Part shown: one piece after another, positions 1 to 7,004 of the stretch | Layout: every line of letters begins with the position of its first letter | How positions within the stretch are numbered: the stretch's first letter is position 1 | Assembly: GCA_017432825.1 (NCBI GenBank) | Contig: JAFRIJ010000009.1 | Coordinates: 1 to 64,000, forward strand | Source: Bacilli bacterium | GTDB lineage: Bacteria > Bacillota_I > Bacilli_A > RF39 > UBA660 | Reading direction: 5' to 3' | Length of the DNA: 64,000 nucleotides | Position numbers and translations under genes: made by a program | Notes under the pieces: generated by a model | Databases searched by the model: none | What the model saw: only the letters and a program-made list of their open reading frames with translations | What the model was told of the DNA's origin: nothing

Positions 1-69
1 CCAAATCTAGATACTAAATGCAAAAAATTAAGTTATTTTTATAAACTTTAGTAAATTTTAAAAAATGAA

Positions 70-92
70 AAAGCCTTATTTTATAAGACTTT
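70..92 (-). terminator. possible reverse-strand terminator
   Basis: On the minus strand this is a 10-bp stem with one G·U pair and a 3-nt loop, followed by a T-rich tract. On the plus strand the same stem has a C/A mismatch and only a short T run. No minus-strand gene that would need it is visible inside the window, so the call is weak. Confidence 0.25.
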
Positions 93-140
93 AATCGATT
101 ATTAAATTATTACGAACTGGTTTTAAAATTTCCCCCTGAA

Positions 141-166
141 GGAGCCGAAAGGCTCCGCTTTTTATT
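141..166 (+). terminator. rho-independent terminator of an upstream unit
   Basis: A perfect 6-bp GC-rich stem (GGAGCC/GGCTCC) closes a GAAA tetraloop and is followed by GCTTTTTATTT. It is unusually GC-rich for this genome. It probably ends a gene or RNA that lies mostly before the window. I see no coding sequence in positions 1-285, only this hairpin and a promoter element near its right end. Confidence 0.7.
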
Positions 167-255
167 TAAATAAATAATTTATTTGTTATATATTTTTAGA
201 CTTAATTTACTCGTAAAATAGTAATATTGCGGTTTAATCAAATTATGAAAATATA

Positions 256-264
256 TGGTATAAT
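256..264 (+). promoter_or_regulatory. extended -10 promoter element
   Basis: TGGTATAAT is an extended -10 box about 20 bp upstream of the GNAT start codon. No convincing -35 box is seen, which is usual for extended -10 promoters. Confidence 0.55.
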
Positions 265-285
265 AGGTGTAGGTTGGTGATATAT

Positions 286-762
286 ATGAATTATGAAATA
301 GTAAATGTTGATGAGAAAGATAAGGAAAAACTATATAGATTACTTCAATATGCTTTATATGATGGATCACAATACATTGATAATGATATTAATAAAGAAT
401 GTATTTTTGAATATAGATGGTTTGATAATTATTTTACTGATTCAGATAGAAATGCATACTTTATAAAAAATGGCGAAGAATATTTGGGTATGGTTTTAGT
501 AAATGAAAATTTGAAATTTAATAACAAAGGTAAATGTATAGCCGAATTTTTAATAATGCCAAGATTTAGAAGAAATCATATTGGTAAAAAAGTTGCATAT
601 GATGTATTTGAAATGTTTAAAGGTGATTGGGAAGTTCAACCAATGGAGAATAATCCTATTGCATATTCGTTTTGGAAAAATATAATTAATGAATATACAA
701 ATGGAAATTATATAGTTAAAAATGATGGTATTGAAGATGTATTTATCTTTAATAATAATTAG
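286..762 (+). CDS. GNAT family N-acetyltransferase
   Basis: A 158-residue protein with the layout of a GCN5-related N-acetyltransferase. A central beta strand (IAEFLIMPRFRR) leads into the acetyl-CoA pyrophosphate loop RRNHIGKK at about residues 104-111, then a helix. The C-terminal part (NPIAYSFWKN) matches the usual GNAT end region. The reading frame opens at a TTG at 274, but the ATG at 286 is preferred because GGTGATAT precedes it at normal spacing. The substrate cannot be told. The gene is a single-gene unit between an extended -10 box and a hairpin terminator, next to the restriction-modification genes, and its A-rich codon use resembles theirs more than the T-rich core genes. Confidence 0.75.
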   Translation: MNYEIVNVDEKDKEKLYRLLQYALYDGSQYIDNDINKECIFEYRWFDNYFTDSDRNAYFIKNGEEYLGMVLVNENLKFNNKGKCIAEFLIMPRFRRNHIGKKVAYDVFEMFKGDWEVQPMENNPIAYSFWKNIINEYTNGNYIVKNDGIEDVFIFNNN

Positions 763-783
763 TTTGGATGATTAAGGTATTAG

Positions 784-807
784 GAGAATGAAAAAATTCT
801 CTTTTTT
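784..807 (+). terminator. rho-independent terminator after the GNAT gene
   Basis: A 6-bp stem GAGAAT/ATTCTC with an A-rich loop is followed by six T residues. It separates the acetyltransferase from the restriction-modification operon. Confidence 0.65.
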
Positions 808-922
808 CGTATGTAAATTGTATATAATTAGTAAATAAGAAAAATATAAATTATGCTTTCTTCAGAGTGGTTTGAGTGAACATTATAAAATTATAAATAA
901 TTAATATGTATTAAGAATTATA

Positions 923-931
923 TGTTATAAT
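923..931 (+). promoter_or_regulatory. extended -10 promoter of the R-M operon
   Basis: TGTTATAAT lies 34 bp before the endonuclease start codon, without a clear -35 box. No open reading frame for a controller (C) protein is seen between the GNAT gene and the endonuclease. The remainder of the 200-bp gap holds no other element I can support. Confidence 0.5.
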
Positions 932-964
932 AATTATGTAATGAAGTTTTAGGAGTATGATAAT

Positions 965-1804
965 ATGAAAAAAAATCAAACAGGAAGATTAACCATACAA
1001 CATAAAGAATCGCAAGGAGTAGTTGGAATATTTGGACAACAAGCTCAAGAACACGATTTAGAAGTGCAGAATAATTCGATAAAAGTTAAAAAGTTATTAG
1101 AAGCAGAATTTCCAATGTTTGAATTTAGATATAGAAGTGACTTAACAAAAAAAGAAATAAATGAGTCACTACAAAAGATAGATCCTGAATTAGGACAAAC
1201 ATTATTTGTTGAAAGTGCAAATATTAAACCAGATGGTGGTTTAATTGAAGTAAAAGATGATAATAATAAATGGCGAGTTGTTTTGGTTTCTGAAGCAAAG
1301 CATCAAGGAAAAGATATAGAAAATATAAGAGCGGGAGTTTTAGTTGGAAAAAACAACGATCAAGATTTAATGGTTGCTGGTAATGCTATTGAGCGATCTC
1401 ATAAAAATATTTCAGAGATTGCAAATTTTATGTTAGGTGAGTCATACTTTCCATATGTTTTATTCTTAGAAGGTTCTAATTTTCTTACACATGATGTAGT
1501 AGTAACAAGACCTGATGGAAGAATGGTTACACTAAGTTATAATAACGGAGCACTAAACAGACTTGATAGACTAACTGCAGCGAACTTTGGGCTTCCTATT
1601 AATACAAATTTGTGTGAAAATAAATTTGTATCAATCAACAATTTAAATATAATGCTTCAAGCTGCATCGATTTATACACAACCAGATGGAGAACATTGGA
1701 GAGATGAGGATATGATTAAAGTTATGCTTGAGGTTTCAAGAACTTCTCTAAAAATGTTAGGGAAAGATTTATTTCAACAATTAAAAAACTTTAAACAAAA
1801 GTAA
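965..1804 (+). CDS. EcoRI-family type II restriction endonuclease
   Basis: A 279-residue protein strongly similar along its whole length to R.EcoRI (277 residues) as I remember that sequence. The PD-(D/E)xK active site is present as IKPDGG (Asp90) and EAKHQGKD (Glu110, Lys112). The recognition segment AGNAIERSHKN (about 138-148) matches the EcoRI residues that read GAATTC. The C-terminal blocks LNRLDRLTAAN and IMLQAASIYTQ are also EcoRI-like. Predicted activity is therefore cleavage of GAATTC. A strong AGGAG site precedes the ATG. The gene is followed 21 bp later by a DNA methyltransferase, so the two form an operon with the endonuclease first. A-rich codons differ from those of the core genes and fit recent transfer. 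Family and active site are certain; the exact cut site is inferred from the conserved recognition residues. Confidence 0.93.
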   Translation: MKKNQTGRLTIQHKESQGVVGIFGQQAQEHDLEVQNNSIKVKKLLEAEFPMFEFRYRSDLTKKEINESLQKIDPELGQTLFVESANIKPDGGLIEVKDDNNKWRVVLVSEAKHQGKDIENIRAGVLVGKNNDQDLMVAGNAIERSHKNISEIANFMLGESYFPYVLFLEGSNFLTHDVVVTRPDGRMVTLSYNNGALNRLDRLTAANFGLPINTNLCENKFVSINNLNIMLQAASIYTQPDGEHWRDEDMIKVMLEVSRTSLKMLGKDLFQQLKNFKQK

Positions 1805-1825
1805 AATGATAACGAGGTGATAATA

Positions 1826-2767
1826 ATGGCAATACATAATAAATCACATAGTAATTCTGCTTTGATGTCCATTAATAAAATGAATTCAAATAATATTAAA
1901 AGAAAGACTAGCATTGATTATAAAATTCCCGAAAAGACAAATTGTATTTTAATAAATAAAGACTGTTTAGATTTGCTACAAACACTTCCAGACGAGTCAG
2001 TACAACTAATATTGATTGATCCTCCATATAACTTAGATTTGGAAGTTTGGGATACATATGATAATTATATTGAGTGGGCTGCTAAATGGTTAGATGAGTC
2101 ATACAGAGTCCTTTCTAAAAATGGGAATATGGTTATATTTGGTGGAACTCAATTTTTAGATGCTAGAAGTGGAGACTTAGTTGAAATTATTTATCATTGT
2201 AGACATAATACAATGTTTAGATTAGTTAATACAATAATTTGGTATTATAAAAATGGTATGTCTGCTCATCGTTATTTTGCAAATAGACATGAAGAAATTA
2301 TTTGGCTAACAAAAACTGATAAGTATTATTTTGATTTAGATTCTGTTAGAGTTAAATATTCAGAAAAAGATTTGGAACTCGCATTGAGAGATAAAAGGTT
2401 AAATCCTGATAATGTTCGAAAAGGTAAAAATCCTACTAATGTTTGGGAAATTGGAAGATTAAATGGAAATTCTCTTGAAAGAGTTGGACATCCAACCCAA
2501 AAACCTTTGGAAATCATAAGGAGATTGGTTAAATCTTTATCTTATCCTGATTCAATTGTATTAGATTTCTTTGCAGGTAGTGGTACAACAGGGAGAGTGT
2601 GTATAGAAGAAAAAAGAAACTGTATATTATGTGATAATGATAAAAAATCGCAGGATTACTTTAAAAAACATATAAGTAACATGAAAGAAACAGATTTAAA
2701 TAAACCGTTCATTATGAATGATTCCTTAGAAGATTTTTTTACTGAAGTAAATCTAAGAAAAAATTAA
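1826..2767 (+). CDS. beta-class adenine-N6 DNA methyltransferase, M.RsrI-like
   Basis: A 313-residue methyltransferase with the beta-class motif order. The catalytic motif DPPYNL is near the N terminus (about 65-70) and the AdoMet-binding motif DFFAGSGTT is near residue 250. The blocks FANRHEEI, LNGNSLERVGHPTQKP and KRLNPDNVRKGKNPTNVW resemble M.RsrI, the GAATTC methyltransferase of Rhodobacter. M.EcoRI is built differently, with an NPPF-type motif. By context it protects GAATTC by methylating an adenine. The ATG at 1826 is preferred over the GTG at 1817, because that GTG lies inside the GAGGTGAT binding site. The gene is cotranscribed with the endonuclease. The pairing copies RsrI rather than EcoRI, so the module probably descends from an RsrI-type arrangement. 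Confidence 0.9.
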   Translation: MAIHNKSHSNSALMSINKMNSNNIKRKTSIDYKIPEKTNCILINKDCLDLLQTLPDESVQLILIDPPYNLDLEVWDTYDNYIEWAAKWLDESYRVLSKNGNMVIFGGTQFLDARSGDLVEIIYHCRHNTMFRLVNTIIWYYKNGMSAHRYFANRHEEIIWLTKTDKYYFDLDSVRVKYSEKDLELALRDKRLNPDNVRKGKNPTNVWEIGRLNGNSLERVGHPTQKPLEIIRRLVKSLSYPDSIVLDFFAGSGTTGRVCIEEKRNCILCDNDKKSQDYFKKHISNMKETDLNKPFIMNDSLEDFFTEVNLRKN

Positions 2768-2818
2768 ATTCTAGAGTTGTTTTGAGTAGTAAATTAACAA
2801 ATAATAAAGAAATTTAAC

Positions 2819-2887
2819 GAGTCATCAATATCGTGTAAAGCTAAAATATGGAACCTCTAAAGGAGCCTTATGACTCAGTTTTGTTTT
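2819..2887 (+). terminator. possible terminator or structured RNA after the R-M operon
   Basis: GAGTCAT and ATGACTC can pair across a loop of about 44 nt that itself holds small hairpins (AAGG/CCTT), followed by AGTTTTGTTTT. It could end the R-M transcript. The long loop makes a small structured RNA or an insertion scar equally possible. Confidence 0.35.
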
Positions 2888-2888
2888 A

Positions 2889-2917
2889 TTGACATTAAAT
2901 ATTATTTATTATATAAT
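2889..2917 (+). promoter_or_regulatory. consensus sigma-A promoter
   Basis: TTGACA, a 17-bp spacer and TATAAT form a perfect consensus promoter, 27 bp before the pilin-like gene. It is the best promoter seen in the window and suggests strong constitutive expression. Confidence 0.85.
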
Positions 2918-2943
2918 TTATTTATGTTTAGGAGTTGATAATA

Positions 2944-3573
2944 ATGTTTGTTTTAGATGGTTATTGTGGTGATTTATATCCTATTATAAAGTTAATAAAA
3001 ATGGTTATAAATTTAATTAAATTTGCTGTTCCTATAGCTTTAATTGTGTTTATTACTATTGATCTTGTTAAGGCAGTTATTGCAAGTAATGAAGAAGATA
3101 TGAAAAAAGCACGTAATGTTGCAGTAAAGAGAATTATATATGCTGTTGGTGTATTTTTAGTTTTTTCTGTTGTACAACTTGTTATGAGTATTATTGCTGA
3201 AGCAGGTGTTTCTGATTTAGCTGGTAATGAAATAGATGTACAAACTTGGAAAGCTTGTTGGGAGTGTAGAAACAAAAGTGATTGTGGTTTAGTAGAAACA
3301 GGTGGAAAGGGAGTTTGTTGTGTAATTCCAAATGATAAGGGTGAAAGATATAAATGGTATGCTTCTTCCAATAGTTGTCCTAGTGGTGGTTGGATTACTG
3401 ATATGGAAAAATCTAAGTGTGTTGGTAATACAACTAATATTAAAGGTGTTTGTTGTTCAAAAGAAGAAAATGGAAGTGTTACTTATTCTTGGATAAATTC
3501 TAATGTTTGTCCTTCAGGAAGTGTAATTCAAAAGAATATTAATAAAAGTGCTTGTAATGGTACTTTATCATAA
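2944..3573 (+). CDS. pilin-like two-TM protein with Cys-rich C-terminal repeats
   Basis: A 209-residue protein. The N-terminal half has two hydrophobic segments (about 14-40 and 65-90) around a short charged loop, the pattern of TrbC/VirB2-type secretion pilin families. The C-terminal half carries two imperfect repeats, each with GVCC, an aromatic Tyr-x-Trp pair, SN-x-CPSG and a closing Cys, plus an opening CWEC pair. These Cys could form disulfides outside the cell. The ATG at 2944 has AGGAG at good spacing; the upstream in-frame ATA/ATG codons fall in that site. The gene stands alone between a consensus promoter and a terminator. No secretion ATPase lies nearby, so conjugation is not supported. 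I cannot name a function. Confidence 0.6.
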   Translation: MFVLDGYCGDLYPIIKLIKMVINLIKFAVPIALIVFITIDLVKAVIASNEEDMKKARNVAVKRIIYAVGVFLVFSVVQLVMSIIAEAGVSDLAGNEIDVQTWKACWECRNKSDCGLVETGGKGVCCVIPNDKGERYKWYASSNSCPSGGWITDMEKSKCVGNTTNIKGVCCSKEENGSVTYSWINSNVCPSGSVIQKNINKSACNGTLS

Positions 3574-3597
3574 AAGATATATTTTATATCTTTTTTT
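3573..3597 (+). terminator. terminator of the pilin-like gene
   Basis: A 9-bp A/T stem (AAAGATATA/TATATCTTT) with a 3-nt loop runs straight into seven T residues. It starts at the stop codon. Confidence 0.7.
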
Positions 3598-3643
3598 GTT
3601 ATATAAATATTTAGTTTGGTTATATTAATTGTAGGAGGTTAAT

Positions 3644-3835
3644 ATGACAGAGAAAGAATTGTTATATTTTGAAGATGCTATTGGGCATGAAAAGAATCTT
3701 ATTTCTATATGTGAAGAGTCTATTAATATGTTAGAAGATGGGGAAGTAATATCTTTTTTGGAAAGTGAGAAAGAAAGACATAATGTGTTATTAAACAAAT
3801 TAATGAATGTATTGGAGGATAAGGCTAATGAATGA
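3644..3835 (+). CDS. small acidic helical protein, coat F-associated
   Basis: A 63-residue, mostly helical, acidic protein (TEKELLYFEDAIGHEKNL start). It resembles the small partner that often precedes CotF-type coat proteins and may be half of a split four-helix ferritin-like fold. A GGAGG site precedes the ATG. Its last codons overlap the start of the next gene by 8 bp, so the two are translationally coupled. Function is inferred only from the neighbour. Confidence 0.6.
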   Translation: MTEKELLYFEDAIGHEKNLISICEESINMLEDGEVISFLESEKERHNVLLNKLMNVLEDKANE

Positions 3836-4076
3836 TAAATTAATATTAGATAATTATTTGTTGGTTTTAAAAAGTACTGTTGAGGTATTTGTTCATGGAA
3901 CATTGGAAAGTTCTAATATAGATATAAGAGAGTGTTTAAAGGATGGTTTAGATACTATTATGACTTCACAAGCAGATACATATGATTTGATGACAAAGTA
4001 TGGGTATTATTCAGTTAATAATGTTGATAGTAGTGAAGTAGTAAAAGTATTGAATAAAGTTACAAGTGAAAACTAG
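3828..4076 (+). CDS. CotF-like (coat F domain) protein
   Basis: An 82-residue protein resembling the coat F domain of spore coat proteins. It has a helix with DNYLLVLKSTVEVFVHGTLES and a second helix around LDTIMTSQADTYDLMTKYGYY, with the tyrosine-rich end typical of that family. The start at 3828 has GGAGGAT seven bases upstream and overlaps the previous stop. Coat F proteins are also found in bacteria not known to sporulate, so this is not proof of sporulation. Together with the CwlD-like amidase it is only suggestive. Confidence 0.65.
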   Translation: MNDKLILDNYLLVLKSTVEVFVHGTLESSNIDIRECLKDGLDTIMTSQADTYDLMTKYGYYSVNNVDSSEVVKVLNKVTSEN

Positions 4077-4093
4077 ATTAATCTAGTTTTTTT
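4071..4093 (+). terminator. terminator of the coat-like pair
   Basis: An 18-bp perfect palindrome built on AACTAGATT is followed by seven T residues and overlaps the stop codon. Confidence 0.75.
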
Positions 4094-4102
4094 GTTTTAT
4101 GC

Positions 4103-4130
4103 TTGCAAAAAATATTTTTTTTGTTATAAT
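4103..4130 (+). promoter_or_regulatory. promoter of the proS T-box leader
   Basis: TTGCAA, a 16-bp spacer and an extended TGTTATAAT. Transcription would start near 4137, just before the T-box leader. Confidence 0.7.
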
Positions 4131-4137
4131 ATTTTTG

Positions 4138-4332
4138 TAAAGCAGTGATGAAGGAATGTTTTATAATTAATCATATAAGTGAGCTTGGTATAGTGTGAAC
4201 AAGTTATGATGATATAGAATTCCTACCTTCTGAGTGAAATGTAAACATTTTCGGATAATTCCGTTATAAAAATTAAGTTAATAAAAGGATGGCACCGTCT
4301 TTTAGACTCCTTTAAAGTGCTATTCTTTTTTT
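4138..4332 (+). promoter_or_regulatory. T-box leader controlling proS
   Basis: A leader of about 200 nt before prolyl-tRNA synthetase. It ends with the T-box element AAGGATGGCACCGTC, a G/C-containing hairpin and a seven-T run at 4326-4332. Uncharged tRNA binding to the T-box would favour the antiterminator and let proS be transcribed. A CCT (Pro) at 4222-4224, followed by A, is a plausible specifier codon that fits the gene, although I have not folded stem I. The T-box is slightly non-canonical (TGGCACC instead of TGGTACC). A GAATTC sits at 4217-4222, inside the leader. Confidence 0.8.
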
Positions 4333-4350
4333 GTTAGAAAGGATGATATT

Positions 4351-5760
4351 ATGGAAGTTAAAGAAATTACTAATCGTGATGTTGATTTTGCTAAATGGTA
4401 TACTGATGTTTGTATGAAGGCTGATTTGGTTGATTATTCATCTGTTAAGGGAAGTATGATTATTAGACCTTTGGGTTATGCTATATGGGAACAAATGCAA
4501 AGTGTTTTAGATAGGATGTTTAAAGAGTCTGGTCATGAGAATGTGCAGATGCCTATGTTTATTCCTGAATCGTTATTAAATGTTGAAAAAGATCATGTAG
4601 ATGGTTTTGCTCCTGAGGTTGCTTGGGTTACATATGGTGGTAATGAAAAATTAGAGGAAAGAATGTGTGTTAGACCTACAAGTGAGGTTTTATTTTGTGA
4701 ACATTATAAAAAGATAATTAACACGTATAGAGATTTGCCTAAGTTATATAATCAATGGTGTACTATAGTAAGATGGGAAAAAACTACTAGACCTTTTCTT
4801 CGAAGTAGAGAAATATTATGGCAAGAGGGTCATACTATGCATGCTACGGAAGAAGATGCTCGTGAAGAGACTTTGAGAATGTTTAATATATATAAAAAGT
4901 TTCAAGAGGAATATTTAGCTTTACCTGTTATTACTGGTAAAAAAACTGATAAAGAGAAATTTGCTGGTGCAGAAGAAAGCTATACTATAGAGGCTATGAT
5001 GTATGATGGTTATGCTTTACAAAATGGTACTAGTCATTATTTTGGTAATCATTTTGCTAAAGCATTTGATATTAAATTTACTGATAAAGATAATACTTTA
5101 AAAACTCCTTATCAAACTAGTTGGGGAGTTACTACTAGAATGATTGGTTCTATTATAATGACTCATGGTGATAATAATGGTTTGGTTATTCCTCCTATGA
5201 TAGCACCTTTTAAGGTTATAGTTATTCCTATTGGTAATGTAGATGATAAGTTATATGAATTAGAGGATTCTTTAAAGCAAGCTGGTATTACCTATAAAGT
5301 GGATAATTCTAATAAAACGCCTGGTTTTAAATTTGCTGATGCTGAGGTTAAGGGTTATCCTATACGTATTGAATTAGGTGCTAGAGATTTAGCTAATAAT
5401 AAAGTTACTTTAGTTAGAAGAGATACTTTAGAAAAGATTGAAGTTTCTTATGAAGAGATAGTTGATAAAGTTAATAAATTGCTAGATGTTATTCAAAAGG
5501 ATATGTTTAATAAGGCTAAAGCAAGAAGAGATAGTATGATTTACGAAGCTAGTAATTATGAAGAAATTACTGAAATTGCTAATAATAAATCTGGTTTTAT
5601 TAAAATTAATTGGTGTGGTAATACGGAGTGTGAAGATAAGTTAAAGAATGATTTTGGTATTAAGTCTCGTTGCTTAATAGAAGATGAAAAAGTTAGTGGT
5701 CCTTGTTCTGTTTGTGGTAAGGAAGCTAAGACTAGATTATATATTGGTAGACAGTATTAA
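4351..5760 (+). CDS. proS: prolyl-tRNA synthetase, short archaeal/eukaryotic-type
   Basis: A 469-residue class II synthetase that charges tRNA-Pro in the cytoplasm. Motif 2 is seen as TRPFLRSREILWQEGHT and motif 3 as SWGVTTRMIGSI. The body starts at FAKWYTDVCMKADL. There is no editing (INS) domain between motifs 2 and 3. The C terminus has the four-Cys zinc-like domain (CGNTEC and CSVCG) and ends in a conserved Tyr. These are marks of the archaeal/eukaryotic-type ProRS, not the longer bacterial type. The start has AAGGATGAT at good spacing. It is controlled by the T-box leader upstream. Confidence 0.95.
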   Translation: MEVKEITNRDVDFAKWYTDVCMKADLVDYSSVKGSMIIRPLGYAIWEQMQSVLDRMFKESGHENVQMPMFIPESLLNVEKDHVDGFAPEVAWVTYGGNEKLEERMCVRPTSEVLFCEHYKKIINTYRDLPKLYNQWCTIVRWEKTTRPFLRSREILWQEGHTMHATEEDAREETLRMFNIYKKFQEEYLALPVITGKKTDKEKFAGAEESYTIEAMMYDGYALQNGTSHYFGNHFAKAFDIKFTDKDNTLKTPYQTSWGVTTRMIGSIIMTHGDNNGLVIPPMIAPFKVIVIPIGNVDDKLYELEDSLKQAGITYKVDNSNKTPGFKFADAEVKGYPIRIELGARDLANNKVTLVRRDTLEKIEVSYEEIVDKVNKLLDVIQKDMFNKAKARRDSMIYEASNYEEITEIANNKSGFIKINWCGNTECEDKLKNDFGIKSRCLIEDEKVSGPCSVCGKEAKTRLYIGRQY

Positions 5761-5761
5761 T

Positions 5762-5789
5762 AAAATGAACATGATTATGTTCATTTTTG
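5762..5789 (+). terminator. terminator of proS
   Basis: An 11-bp stem built on AAAATGAACAT with a GATT loop and five T residues, directly after the proS stop. Confidence 0.75.
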
Positions 5790-5813
5790 ATGATATGTTA
5801 GGGATGTGATTTT

Positions 5814-7004
5814 ATGAGTAAAGTTATTGTTGTTGGTGGTGGTGCTTCTGGTATGGTATCAGCGATTGTTGCTGCAAGAAATGGTAGTTCTGTTACTATA
5901 TTAGAAAAAAATAATTCTTTAGGTAAAAAAATACTCGTTACTGGTAATGGTAAGTGTAATTATTTTAATGATGATTTTTCTATTAATCATTATTATAGTA
6001 ATAATATAGATATTTTAGATAGGATTATTAATGATGATAATAAGAAAAGGGTATTAGATTTTTTTCTATCCATTGGTGTTATTCCTGATATTAAGAATGG
6101 ATATTATTATCCATATTCTAATCAAGCTATTAGTATTGTTAATGCATTAAATATTGAGATAAAGAGATTGGGTATTAATGTTATAACTAATTGTTATGTT
6201 AATGATATTAAATATGTTAATGAGAGCTATATAGTTAATGATAAATATAGTTGTGATAAGTTAATTATTTCTTCTGGTAGTTATTCTTATTATAATTATG
6301 ATGATGTTAATAGTTATAAGTTAGTTAGTAAACTTGGATTTGATATTATTAATCCTATGCCTGCATTGGTTCAATTAGTTATTAATAATAAGATTACTAA
6401 GGAATGGGCTGGTGTTAGGGTATATAGTAAAGTTAAGTTATATGAAGATAATAAATTTGTTAAGGAAGAAGAGGGGGAGGTATTATTTACTAATTATGGA
6501 GTTAGTGGTATTTGTATTATGCAATTATCAGGAATTATTGCTAGAGGATTAAATGATCATAAATACTCTTTGGTATTTAATTTTATTCCAAATATATGTG
6601 ATGATGATGTAGTTAATTTTTTAGATAAATATAATAGTAGATGTCCTAATAGAAAAGTTATTGAAATATATGATAGTTTAATTAATTATAAATTAGGTAA
6701 TATTTTAGTAGGTAATTATGGAAATAAATATTATAATGAATTAACTTTAGAAGAAAAGAATATTATTTTTAATAATTTAATTAATTATAAAATAAATATA
6801 GATGATACTAAAGGATATAAAGAAAGTCAGGTCTGTTCTGGTGGAGTTAAATTAGATAGTATAAATATTAATAGTATGGAATCTATATCTAATCCTGGAT
6901 TATATGTTATAGGAGAATTACTTGATGTTAATGGTGATTGTGGTGGATATAATTTAGGTTTTGCTTGGCTTTCAGGAATTATTGCAGGTGATAATTGTGA
7001 TTAG
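5814..7004 (+). CDS. HI0933/BaiN-family flavoprotein (NAD(P)/FAD-dependent oxidoreductase)
   Basis: A 396-residue flavoprotein of the HI0933/YhiN/BaiN family. The FAD-binding motif VVGGGASGMVSAI is at residues 6-18. The family block GKKILVTGNGKCNYFN follows. The C terminus carries GDCGGYNLGFAWLSG, where the flavin is enclosed. Physiological substrates of this family are largely unknown; the BaiN link to bile-acid chemistry applies to only some members. The stop overlaps the GTG start of the next flavoprotein by 8 bp, so the two oxidoreductases are coupled. Confidence 0.85.
   Translation: MSKVIVVGGGASGMVSAIVAARNGSSVTILEKNNSLGKKILVTGNGKCNYFNDDFSINHYYSNNIDILDRIINDDNKKRVLDFFLSIGVIPDIKNGYYYPYSNQAISIVNALNIEIKRLGINVITNCYVNDIKYVNESYIVNDKYSCDKLIISSGSYSYYNYDDVNSYKLVSKLGFDIINPMPALVQLVINNKITKEWAGVRVYSKVKLYEDNKFVKEEEGEVLFTNYGVSGICIMQLSGIIARGLNDHKYSLVFNFIPNICDDDVVNFLDKYNSRCPNRKVIEIYDSLINYKLGNILVGNYGNKYYNELTLEEKNIIFNNLINYKINIDDTKGYKESQVCSGGVKLDSININSMESISNPGLYVIGELLDVNGDCGGYNLGFAWLSGIIAGDNCD

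Noticed and set aside
179..370. Reverse-strand 63-codon frame near the window start
   Set aside because: It overlaps the promoter and start of the GNAT gene, is low-complexity Tyr/His-rich, and has no binding site.
2961..3371. Reverse-strand open frame of 136 codons inside the pilin-like gene
   Set aside because: It lies wholly opposite a gene with a consensus promoter, a good binding site and a terminator; its own start has none of these.
2944..3573. Conjugation or integrative element marked by the pilin-like gene
   Set aside because: No relaxase, VirB4/VirD4-type ATPase, integrase or direct-repeat attachment sites were seen near it.
4138..4332. tRNA gene or other riboswitch before proS
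   Set aside because: No cloverleaf or CCA end is seen; the TGGCACC core, terminator and the synthetase gene downstream fit a T-box instead. I saw no tRNA or rRNA gene anywhere in the window.
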